A stretch of DNA of 14,356 bases. It comes from Roseburia_C sp051879315 (lineage in GTDB: Bacteria; Bacillota; Clostridia; Lachnospirales; Lachnospiraceae). The translations under genes and the position numbers were made by a program. This document shows, piece after piece, positions 1-6,271 of this stretch (position 1 is the first letter of the stretch; each line of letters starts with the position of its first letter). The stretch lies in assembly GCA_051879315.1 (NCBI GenBank), contig JBJELW010000084.1:1-14356 (forward strand). Direction: 5' to 3'. The notes beneath the pieces are model-generated. The model ran no database searches. It was not told where the DNA came from and saw only the letters and a list, made by a program, of their open reading frames with translations.

Positions 1-1
1 T

Positions 2-39
2 TTACGGGGATATTTTATATTTTCTGATTTACCCCGTAT
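2..39. repeat. Inverted repeat at window edge
   Basis: TACGGGG (3-9) and CCCCGTA (32-38) form a perfect 7-bp inverted repeat around a 22-nt A/T-rich spacer. It lies about 80 nt beyond the HAD hydrolase stop codon. It has no clear T-run on the minus strand, so it is only a weak candidate for a terminator or an operator of a gene outside the window. Confidence 0.25.
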
Positions 40-79
40 CCTACACTCGATACTAACTACCAGCAAAAACATTTTGCCG

Positions 80-114
80 ACAACCCCCAATTTATAGAAA
101 TCCACAACCCCCAA
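80..114. repeat. Short direct repeat ACAACCCCCAA
   Basis: The 11-mer ACAACCCCCAA occurs at 80-90 and again at 104-114, 24 bp apart. Both copies are followed by T-rich sequence. They sit just past the 3' end of the HAD hydrolase gene. No function is evident. Confidence 0.4.
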
Positions 115-118
115 ATTT

Positions 119-721
119 TCAATTTGTTTCTAATTTTTCCAGTTTCCCCCTGGTCTCCTCATACCCGGTAAACAAAAGGGTGTGGATTCCCACCTTTGCA
201 GCGCCATCCAGGTTCACCTGACGATCGTCGATAAAAACGGACTTCTCCGCATCCAGTCCGTAACGGGAAAGGAGTCGTTCATAGATGGCGGGATCAGGCT
301 TTGTGAGTTTTTCCATCCAGGAGAAAATGGCACCATCCGCCTCCTTTGCAAAGCTCAGCTCCTTCTGTGCATCGTGATAAAGCTTCTCAGGGAAATTAGA
401 CAGGATATAGATTTTTTTACCTGCTACCCGCAGGGAGGCAAACCATTCTTCCACATAATCATATTTCCATATGGTTTCTGCCTGATGTTCCCAAAACTGA
501 CGGATTTCTTTCTCATATTCCGGCGCATTGGAAATAAATTCTGTCAAAAGTTCCCCTGGTGTAAGGATTCCCCCATCAGATTTGTCCCAGGTTTCGGACT
601 GCACCGTGGCCTTGGCCACTTCCCGGATGGTATCCCCATCAAATCCCAGCCGCTCCATCACTGTTTCCCAGTCAAACTCCACCAATACTTTACCTACATC
701 AAAAATTACATTTTCAATCAT
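119..721 (-). CDS. HAD-superfamily hydrolase, YihX-like
   Basis: A 200-residue haloacid dehalogenase-type hydrolase, probably a cytoplasmic phosphatase of a small sugar phosphate or nucleotide; the substrate cannot be read from sequence. All four HAD motifs are present in order: nucleophile Asp8 in FDVGKVLVEF, Ser108-Asn109 in ILSNF, Lys141 in LTKPDP, and the acidic pair Asp165-Asp166 in VFIDDRQVN. The Gly two residues after the nucleophile, where many HAD phosphatases have Asp, matches the YihX / epoxide-hydrolase-N-terminal subgroup as I remember it (FDLGNV). The stretch between motifs I and II is helical, as for a type I cap. The ATG at 721 is preceded by AAAGGAA at good spacing, and length is normal. 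It lies downstream of purA but behind a terminator, so it is probably its own unit. Family assignment is firm; substrate is unknown. Confidence 0.88.
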   Translation of the reverse strand: MIENVIFDVGKVLVEFDWETVMERLGFDGDTIREVAKATVQSETWDKSDGGILTPGELLTEFISNAPEYEKEIRQFWEHQAETIWKYDYVEEWFASLRVAGKKIYILSNFPEKLYHDAQKELSFAKEADGAIFSWMEKLTKPDPAIYERLLSRYGLDAEKSVFIDDRQVNLDGAAKVGIHTLLFTGYEETRGKLEKLETN

Positions 722-744
722 GTGCGTTCCTTTCTTTTCTATTC

Positions 745-782
745 TCTTCCCTATGACAATTTCGGTATCGTTTTAGGGAAGA
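745..782. promoter_or_regulatory. 9-bp inverted repeat in HAD gene leader
   Basis: TCTTCCCTA (745-753) and TAGGGAAGA (774-782) form a perfect 9-bp inverted repeat around 20 nt. It lies 24-61 nt upstream of the HAD start codon, between the purA terminator and the ribosome binding site. It could be an operator or an mRNA hairpin. There is no T-run after it on the minus strand, so it is not an intrinsic terminator for purA. Confidence 0.4.
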
Positions 783-793
783 ACTCTGCATCA

Positions 794-825
794 TAAAACA
801 AAGGCGCCACCTGACGCAGCGCCTT
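794..825 (-). terminator. Intrinsic terminator after purA
   Basis: On the minus strand AAGGCGC (forward 819-825) pairs with GCGCCTT (forward 801-807) around an 11-nt loop. The stem is followed by TTTGTTTTA. It starts about 50 nt beyond the purA stop codon and before the HAD leader, so it closes the purA transcript. Confidence 0.8.
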
Positions 826-875
826 AAGTTGTAACCATCTTCCATCAAAACAATGATGTTCTAAATCGTTACATA

Positions 876-2150
876 TTATCTATAGATGATATCGTTTCTT
901 CCGGGGCCATTGGAAACCATGGTGATAGGATATCCAATCTGCTCCTCAATGAACTCAACATACTTTCTGCAGTTCTCCGGAAGTTCCTCGTAGGTTTTGA
1001 TGCCGCGGATGTCACACTTCCAACCGGGAAGATTCTTCAGTACCGGTTTTGCCTTCTCAAGCTTCGCAGTAACAGGGAAGTCTGTGGTTACCTCTCCGTC
1101 AATCTCGTAGCCCACACATACCGGAATCTCATCCAAATAGCCCAATACATCCAATACGGTAAATGCCACATCGGTGGTTCCCTGCAGACGACAGCCATAT
1201 TTACTGGCTACGCAATCGAACCATCCCATTCTTCTGGGGCGTCCTGTGGTGGCACCGAACTCTCCGCCATCTCCGCCGCGACGTCTCAGCTCGTCTGCCT
1301 CGTCACCGAAGATCTCGCTGACGAAAGCACCGGCTCCCACTGCTGACGAATATGCCTTACATACTGTTACGATCTTCTTAATCTCATAGGGCGGAATACC
1401 TGCGCCGATTGCTCCGTATGCTGCAAGCGTGGAGGATGAAGTTACCATAGGATAGATTCCGTGATCCGGATCCTTTAAGGTTCCCAGCTGTCCCTCCAGG
1501 AGAATATTCTTTCCTTCTTTGATGGCCTGATCCAGGAACAGAGAAACATCACATACGTAAGGAGCCACCATATCCCGGTACTCATGCAGAGTATTTAATA
1601 CCTCTGCCTTGTCCAGAAGGGGCTTGTGATACATGTGCTCGATCAGGATGTTTTTCATATCTACTACACGTTCTACCTTCTCAGTCAGCACGTCCTCATC
1701 AAAAAGCTCGCTGACCTGGAAACCGATTTTTGCATATTTATCTGAATAGAATGGTGCGATACCGGATTTGGTGGAGCCGAAGGATTTCTTTCCAAGACGC
1801 TCCTCCTCATACTGATCCAACAAAACGTGGTACGGCATAACAATCTGCGCACGGTCGGACACCAAAATCTTTGGCATAGGTACGTCACGGTCTGTAATGG
1901 ACTTGATCTCATTAAAAAGCTTTGGGATGTCCAATGCCACACCGTTTCCAATAATGCTGGTGGTGTGATCATAAAACACACCGGAAGGCAATGTATGTAA
2001 TGCGAATTTTCCGTAATCATTTACGATGGTATGTCCTGCATTGGCACCACCTTGAAAACGTATGATGATGTCTGCCTCCTTTGCGAGCATATCGGTAATC
2101 TTACCTTTTCCCTCGTCGCCCCAGTTTGCTCCAACTACTGCTGTTACCAT
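876..2150 (-). CDS. purA: Adenylosuccinate synthetase
   Basis: Joins IMP and aspartate using GTP to give adenylosuccinate, the first committed step from IMP to AMP; a cytosolic homodimer in known cases. The chosen ATG at 2150 gives 424 residues, the normal family length. It has AAGGAGG 8 nt upstream and starts MVTAVVGANWGDEGKGK, with catalytic Asp12 and His40 (Asp13/His41 in E. coli). The family pattern GEFGATTGRPRRMGWFD is intact. An upstream TTG would add 15 residues encoded by the leader and the ribosome binding site, so it is rejected. Two usually conserved segments differ: STKSGIAP (126-133) replaces the common TGRGIGP, and GQLGTLKDPDHGIYP replaces the usual GAQG-LLD-DHGTYP. This suggests a divergent branch of PurA. 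It has its own promoter and a leader hairpin, followed by a terminator. Confidence 0.96.
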   Translation of the reverse strand: MVTAVVGANWGDEGKGKITDMLAKEADIIIRFQGGANAGHTIVNDYGKFALHTLPSGVFYDHTTSIIGNGVALDIPKLFNEIKSITDRDVPMPKILVSDRAQIVMPYHVLLDQYEEERLGKKSFGSTKSGIAPFYSDKYAKIGFQVSELFDEDVLTEKVERVVDMKNILIEHMYHKPLLDKAEVLNTLHEYRDMVAPYVCDVSLFLDQAIKEGKNILLEGQLGTLKDPDHGIYPMVTSSSTLAAYGAIGAGIPPYEIKKIVTVCKAYSSAVGAGAFVSEIFGDEADELRRRGGDGGEFGATTGRPRRMGWFDCVASKYGCRLQGTTDVAFTVLDVLGYLDEIPVCVGYEIDGEVTTDFPVTAKLEKAKPVLKNLPGWKCDIRGIKTYEELPENCRKYVEFIEEQIGYPITMVSNGPGRNDIIYR

Positions 2151-2180
2151 TCTGTTTTCCTCCTTGTGCCGGTTCATAAT

Positions 2181-2225
2181 GTTCCTTTTTTTCAAGGCTT
2201 CTCCCAGTCCTGCAAAAAAAGGAAC
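2181..2225 (-). promoter_or_regulatory. Alternative 12-bp hairpin in purA leader
   Basis: On the minus strand GTTCCTTTTTTT (forward 2214-2225) is perfectly complementary to AAAAAAAGGAAC (forward 2181-2192), with a 21-nt loop. The first arm is the same sequence that makes the 3' arm and U-tract of the terminator-like hairpin at 2214-2246, so the two structures exclude each other. A second short segment, GAACCGG (forward 2169-2175), is also complementary to that arm. The ribosome binding site follows directly. Confidence 0.5.
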
Positions 2226-2246
2226 CGGTGTAAAAACCAGTTCCTT
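2214..2246 (-). terminator. Terminator-like hairpin in purA 5' leader
   Basis: Minus-strand arms AAGGAACTGG (forward 2237-2246) and CCGGTTCCTT (forward 2219-2228) give a 10-bp stem with one G-T pair and an 8-nt loop. It is followed by an uninterrupted T-run (forward 2214-2220). It is 89 nt past the degV stop codon and could end that transcript. It also lies just downstream of the predicted purA promoter, so it should attenuate purA as well. Confidence 0.75.
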
Positions 2247-2263
2247 CTGTTTCTTACTTCATG

Positions 2264-2292
2264 ATTATATACGAAAGTAACACATAAGTAAA
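2264..2292 (-). promoter_or_regulatory. Promoter of purA
   Basis: On the minus strand a -35 TTTACT (forward 2287-2292) is followed after exactly 17 bp by a perfect -10 TATAAT (forward 2264-2269). The start would fall near 2257-2258, only about 11 nt before the leader hairpin and about 108 nt before the purA ATG. Confidence 0.7.
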
Positions 2293-2334
2293 GTTTAAAT
2301 TTTTATTAACTCAAAACCCTCAGGATCTCAAATT

Positions 2335-3201
2335 CTACAATCTCCTTGCCACTGCCAAAGCCAACGCTCCCGGTCCAATATGACAGGCCACATTCAACGA
2401 CAGCGGATCAAGCATGATATCCTTTCCCGGGAAACGCTCCAAAATCTCCTGCTTAAACTGCTCTGCTGCTGCAAGATCCTTAGTATATGCAATACAAAGC
2501 TGCATCTCATCCGCATTTGGATCATGGAACCGCTCCCGCAAATCTTTGGTGACTGCCTCCAGCATAATGCTTTTAGCCTGTTTCACTGTCCGGGCTTTGG
2601 CAAAAGCATCCAGCTTTTCTCCCTGAATCTGAAGTACCGGTTTCAGTTTGAGTAATGTACCCAGAGCCGCAGCAGCCGGGGTGACACGTCCTCCCTTTTT
2701 CAGATAATACAGCGTATCAACCATAATATAGATGCTGGATTCGAATTTCTGCTCCTCCAGAATATCCTTGATTTCGGATGCGGTCTTCCCCTGCGCCACC
2801 AGTTTCTTTGCATCAAATACGGACTGTTTCTGGGTCACGGAAATTCTCTGATTATTCACCACAAACACTTTCCCCTCGTATTCTTCCTGCTGAGCAATAG
2901 CCATGGCACTTTCACAAGAACTGCTGAGACCGCTGGACATGGGGATATAAACGATTTCATCATAATCCTTTAACAATCCATCCCAGCATTCCGTCAGCTG
3001 CCCCACCGCCGGCATGGATGTAGAAACTTCAACTCCATCTCCCAGATGATCATAAAAATTTTCCTGGGTCAGATCTATATCTTCAAACAAAGTTTTTTCG
3101 TTAATAAAAAAAGGCATGGGCATAACATATACACCCAACTCCTTTGCTTCTGCCTGGCGAATGGCACTGGCACTATCTGTAAGAATGGCAATTTTACTCA
3201 T
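2335..3201 (-). CDS. DegV-family fatty-acid-binding protein (FakB-like)
   Basis: A 288-residue DegV protein. Characterised members bind a fatty acid; FakB proteins present it to the kinase FakA, which makes acyl-phosphate for phospholipid synthesis. Visible family marks are TDSAS (8-12), the STSMP segment with Thr61 and the SSGLSSS segment (89-95), which in FakB hold the fatty acid carboxylate, and the KKGGRVTP motif further on. There is no signal peptide or membrane helix, so it is cytosolic. The ATG at 3201 has AAGGAGG 6-7 nt upstream. No fakA is present here. A possible promoter lies just upstream with a TTTTGA-N3-TCAAAA palindrome in its spacer. The transcript may end at the hairpin 89 nt downstream. 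The ligand of this paralogue is unknown; Clostridia often carry several. Confidence 0.92.
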   Translation of the reverse strand: MSKIAILTDSASAIRQAEAKELGVYVMPMPFFINEKTLFEDIDLTQENFYDHLGDGVEVSTSMPAVGQLTECWDGLLKDYDEIVYIPMSSGLSSSCESAMAIAQQEEYEGKVFVVNNQRISVTQKQSVFDAKKLVAQGKTASEIKDILEEQKFESSIYIMVDTLYYLKKGGRVTPAAAALGTLLKLKPVLQIQGEKLDAFAKARTVKQAKSIMLEAVTKDLRERFHDPNADEMQLCIAYTKDLAAAEQFKQEILERFPGKDIMLDPLSLNVACHIGPGALALAVARRL

Positions 3202-3241
3202 TTGCTTCCTCCTTATGTTCTTTACTCAACATTAGTAGTTT

Positions 3242-3271
3242 ACCATATTTTGAACCTCAAAACAATGCCAA
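3242..3271 (-). promoter_or_regulatory. Possible degV promoter with palindromic operator
   Basis: On the minus strand TTGGCA (forward 3266-3271), an 18-bp spacer and TATGGT (forward 3242-3247) resemble a promoter 41 nt before the degV ATG. The spacer holds a perfect palindrome TTTTGA-ACC-TCAAAA (3248-3262). A repressor bound there would block RNA polymerase. The -10 is weak, so the promoter call is tentative; the palindrome is read directly. Confidence 0.4.
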
Positions 3272-3281
3272 GTTTATACAG

Positions 3282-3545
3282 CTAATTCTCCCTCTGATGC
3301 TCCATCACAAAAAATCGAATCATCCGGATCATGTCGCTTTCTCTGTGTGTAATCAGCTCGCACTCCCCGATCCGGTTATTCTGAAAAATGTAGATCATGG
3401 CCACATACTGTGCCAGTTTGGATTTTAAGTTTAGATGAAAACCGTTCTTAGTAATCAGCTCCACCTCCCCTTCGCAGGAATCCAGCACGTGAAAAAAATT
3501 GCGATATTGAACTGGCAGCAAATAACCGATGGGATTCATATCCAT
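3282..3545 (-). CDS. Small HPr-like protein lacking the active-site His
   Basis: Not recognised by name, but the 87-residue product has the size of HPr and its second half follows the HPr pattern. EVELITKNGFHLNLKS (27-42) aligns with the segment ending VNLKS in Bacillus HPr, whose Ser46 is phosphorylated by HPr kinase; Ser42 is the counterpart. It is followed by a helix-strand-helix-like stretch ending near residue 82. Where HPr has His-Ala-Arg-Pro, this protein has YLLP (8-11), so the phosphotransfer His and Arg are absent, as the His is in Crh. The ATG at 3545 is chosen because AGGAG lies 5 nt upstream. A TTG at 3593 would add 16 residues that might supply the first HPr strand but has no ribosome binding site. 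It follows the GGDEF-EAL gene by 57 nt and may be co-transcribed. The fold call is by eye and needs confirmation. Confidence 0.55.
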   Translation of the reverse strand: MDMNPIGYLLPVQYRNFFHVLDSCEGEVELITKNGFHLNLKSKLAQYVAMIYIFQNNRIGECELITHRESDMIRMIRFFVMEHQREN

Positions 3546-3602
3546 ATACGCTCCTAAAAGTGTTCCTATATGTATATGCGTCTCATCGGTCAATTATTAA
3601 CA

Positions 3603-6266
3603 CTAAACTAAATACTTTTCATCAAATTCTGTTGAACGCATGGGTTTTCCGTAATAATAGCCCTGTATGTACTGCACTTTCATGGCACGGAGTTTTTCTA
3701 CCTGTTCCAGTTCCTCCACACCTTCCACGCAGATTCGCACTCCGATGGTCTCAGCCAGCTCGGATACCATCTTAACAAACACTTCGGAATAGTCGTCCTT
3801 TCCGATATCGATAATGAAGCACCGGTCAATCTTGATGATATCGATGGGCAGCTCCCGGATATGGTTCAGGGAAGAATAGCCGGTACCGAAATCGTCCAGA
3901 GCCAGCTTGACTCCCAGCTGCTTGATATCTCCCAAAATCTGTTTCATACGCCCGATATCATTGATAGCCAGACTCTCCGTCACCTCCAGTGTGAGATTTT
4001 TCGGATCAATGCCGGTTTCCTCAATCACCTGCCGGATGCTGTCCACAATATCATTCCGCAACAGCTGTACCACAGAAAGATTCACGTTCACATGATACTC
4101 AGGATGTCCCATGTCATTCCAGTACTTGCAGTGCTTGCAGGCCTCCTGCATCACAAAATGACCGATGGGATTGATAAGTCCTAAATACTCTGCCATCGGA
4201 ATGAACTCTGCCGGCGAAATCAATCCCATAGTGGTAGAATTCCAACGTACCAATGCCTCTGCGCCACTGCAGGGATCTCCATCCAATGAAATATCCACCA
4301 CCGGCTGATAATATACCTCAAACTCTGAGCACTCATTGGTAGTAGCATGACGCATATTCTGCTCTAAGTCCAAACGCTTAAAGGTGGATGTCTCCACTGT
4401 CTCATCGTAAAATTCCACACGGTTCTTGCCACGCTTTTTCGCTTCATACAGCGCAATGTCCGCCTTCTTGATCAACTCCTGAACATCGTCACCGTCTCCC
4501 GGAAATTTCACCACACCCATACTCATGGTACAGTAATACTCGGACCCTTTCAGGAACCATGGTTTTAAAAATACTCCCTTCAAATCCTCTATGATCTCAT
4601 CCAGCCGATGATACTGATAATGGGTCACGATAATGACAAACTCATCCCCACCCATACGATAGCACTGGGTCTCAATTCCTTCAATCCGCTGAAAACTGTT
4701 GGAAATGGCTTTTAATAACATGTCCCCGTACTGGTGCCCCAGTCCATCATTGATATGCTTAAAATCATCCAGATCGATGTAGAGCAGGGCTCCCTGACCG
4801 CCATGTTCCTTGGTAACACTGATGCAGGATGCAATATCCTGTTCACAACGCATACGATTATACAATCCGGTAAGAAAATCATTGTTGGCCTGACGCTCAA
4901 TCTTCTGCTGGTATATTTTTTTATCCGTTACATCATATATGGTGGACAGAGTCACCATCCTGCCGTCTACCCATGTGATCGGATTCTGATAAATATCATA
5001 ATAATGATTTTCATCTTCCGCGTAATACTCTACATAACTGTTGTCCATATAGGATTCGCTTTCCTGCGTCTGTGCCCGCAAACGGGACTCCATATCATTG
5101 TCGGGAAACATTTTCCGGAACTGCTGATTGGAGTAAAGCACCCGTCCCGCAATGTGATCCTTCACACAGATTCCACAGCCCACATTTTCCAGAATTGCTT
5201 CCAGAGAGGCATAGGAACTGGCCAGTGAGTTTTTGGCAATACGCTTGCTCAAAATACTCTGGATGATCTGTTTCACCTCTTTGATGAACTTAATTTCCCC
5301 CACATCCCAGATGCGTTCCTTCTCTGTCTCAAAGAATACCAGGTACATGGCCGGCGTACGATTGATTTCCACCGGCAGGGTGATTCCCGCTTTAAACCGA
5401 AACTTCTCACAAAAATCCCGGAAGCGCTCCGGCACCATGGTTCCTGCCGAAAAAATATAAGGCTTTCCGTTCATGAAAGGAAAATCCTCCACCGGACGGT
5501 CCTGACATTGTGCAATGTATGAATTTCTTGCCTCCAGACACCATTCACTGATCATATCCACCGTCTGACCACCATTTCCCAGACGCAGCAGACATGCATT
5601 GCTGATATCTAAATACTCACAGACATCCTTCAGAATATCCTCCGTAATCTTTGAAAACCCGTTTTCACTCTCCAGCATCTGAACAATGGAGGTCATCACT
5701 TCACTGCGCTTTAATTCACCCTCGATTTTTTTCTGGGATTCGTGGCTTTTGGCAAATGCCTCCTGTGCCATAATCTCATCCAGTTTGCTGGCAAAAAACT
5801 GTTTCGAAAGATACGCCAGGAACTCCATGGAGCGATAATACTGACCGGTTGTGGTGGTTTTCACACAGTCCGGGCGTCCCGGCACCTCAACCCCATCATT
5901 CTCGATCACACCAATCACAATCCATAATGCAGCGATCTTGCCTCCCATTTTGATAGAGACTCCACACATTTTAAAATTGGGGTCCTCCAAAGGCTCCTCA
6001 ATCACATCCTCCATCTCTGTGGTAAACAGCTTATTCAAAAGCAATACATGACGATTCATGCCAGCCTTCTGGTGTATATAATCCAGTTCCTCCTTACTTC
6101 CATAAGCCTTGGTCACCACGCCCCGGGGTTTGCTGAGACAGACACAATACACATTGTTAGCCTCGCAAAAACGATCCTGCAACCCCTGCATCAAAACGGG
6201 GTCTAACAAATCAACGCCATATTCAGTTGTCTCTTCCTGCTGTCTTTGACTTATTCCCTGTGCCAT
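3603..6266 (-). CDS. PocR-GAF-PAS-GGDEF-EAL c-di-GMP turnover protein
   Basis: An 887-residue protein that probably both makes and degrades cyclic di-GMP. Order: a PocR-type ligand-binding domain (about 15-125, starting LLDPVLMQGLQDRFCEANNV), a linker helix, a GAF-like region (about 190-340), a PAS domain (about 350-450), a GGDEF domain with intact GGDEF (539-543) and metal-binding IDLDDFK (497-503), and an EAL domain. In the EAL domain Glu670 of EALVRW, Glu761 of LEVTES, Asp791-Asp792 of LDDFGTGYSS, Lys812 of IKID and Glu848 of VEGVE are all present, so both halves look active. The RxxD inhibitory site expected at about 530-533 is missing (GIET). No membrane segment is seen, so sensing is cytoplasmic. 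The ATG at 6266 lies 5 nt after the methyltransferase stop, with its AAGGGAT binding site inside that gene's end. Domain limits are approximate. Confidence 0.93.
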   Translation of the reverse strand: MAQGISQRQQEETTEYGVDLLDPVLMQGLQDRFCEANNVYCVCLSKPRGVVTKAYGSKEELDYIHQKAGMNRHVLLLNKLFTTEMEDVIEEPLEDPNFKMCGVSIKMGGKIAALWIVIGVIENDGVEVPGRPDCVKTTTTGQYYRSMEFLAYLSKQFFASKLDEIMAQEAFAKSHESQKKIEGELKRSEVMTSIVQMLESENGFSKITEDILKDVCEYLDISNACLLRLGNGGQTVDMISEWCLEARNSYIAQCQDRPVEDFPFMNGKPYIFSAGTMVPERFRDFCEKFRFKAGITLPVEINRTPAMYLVFFETEKERIWDVGEIKFIKEVKQIIQSILSKRIAKNSLASSYASLEAILENVGCGICVKDHIAGRVLYSNQQFRKMFPDNDMESRLRAQTQESESYMDNSYVEYYAEDENHYYDIYQNPITWVDGRMVTLSTIYDVTDKKIYQQKIERQANNDFLTGLYNRMRCEQDIASCISVTKEHGGQGALLYIDLDDFKHINDGLGHQYGDMLLKAISNSFQRIEGIETQCYRMGGDEFVIIVTHYQYHRLDEIIEDLKGVFLKPWFLKGSEYYCTMSMGVVKFPGDGDDVQELIKKADIALYEAKKRGKNRVEFYDETVETSTFKRLDLEQNMRHATTNECSEFEVYYQPVVDISLDGDPCSGAEALVRWNSTTMGLISPAEFIPMAEYLGLINPIGHFVMQEACKHCKYWNDMGHPEYHVNVNLSVVQLLRNDIVDSIRQVIEETGIDPKNLTLEVTESLAINDIGRMKQILGDIKQLGVKLALDDFGTGYSSLNHIRELPIDIIKIDRCFIIDIGKDDYSEVFVKMVSELAETIGVRICVEGVEELEQVEKLRAMKVQYIQGYYYGKPMRSTEFDEKYLV

Positions 6267-6271
6267 AATCT

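Noticed and set aside
2151..2195. Longer PurA start (TTG) adding 15 residues
   Set aside because: The added codons are the leader and the AAGGAGG site itself; the ATG at 2150 has ideal spacing and family length.
2150..2292. Purine riboswitch upstream of purA
   Set aside because: The predicted leader before the hairpin is only about 11 nt and holds no conserved purine aptamer core, so any control must be of another kind.
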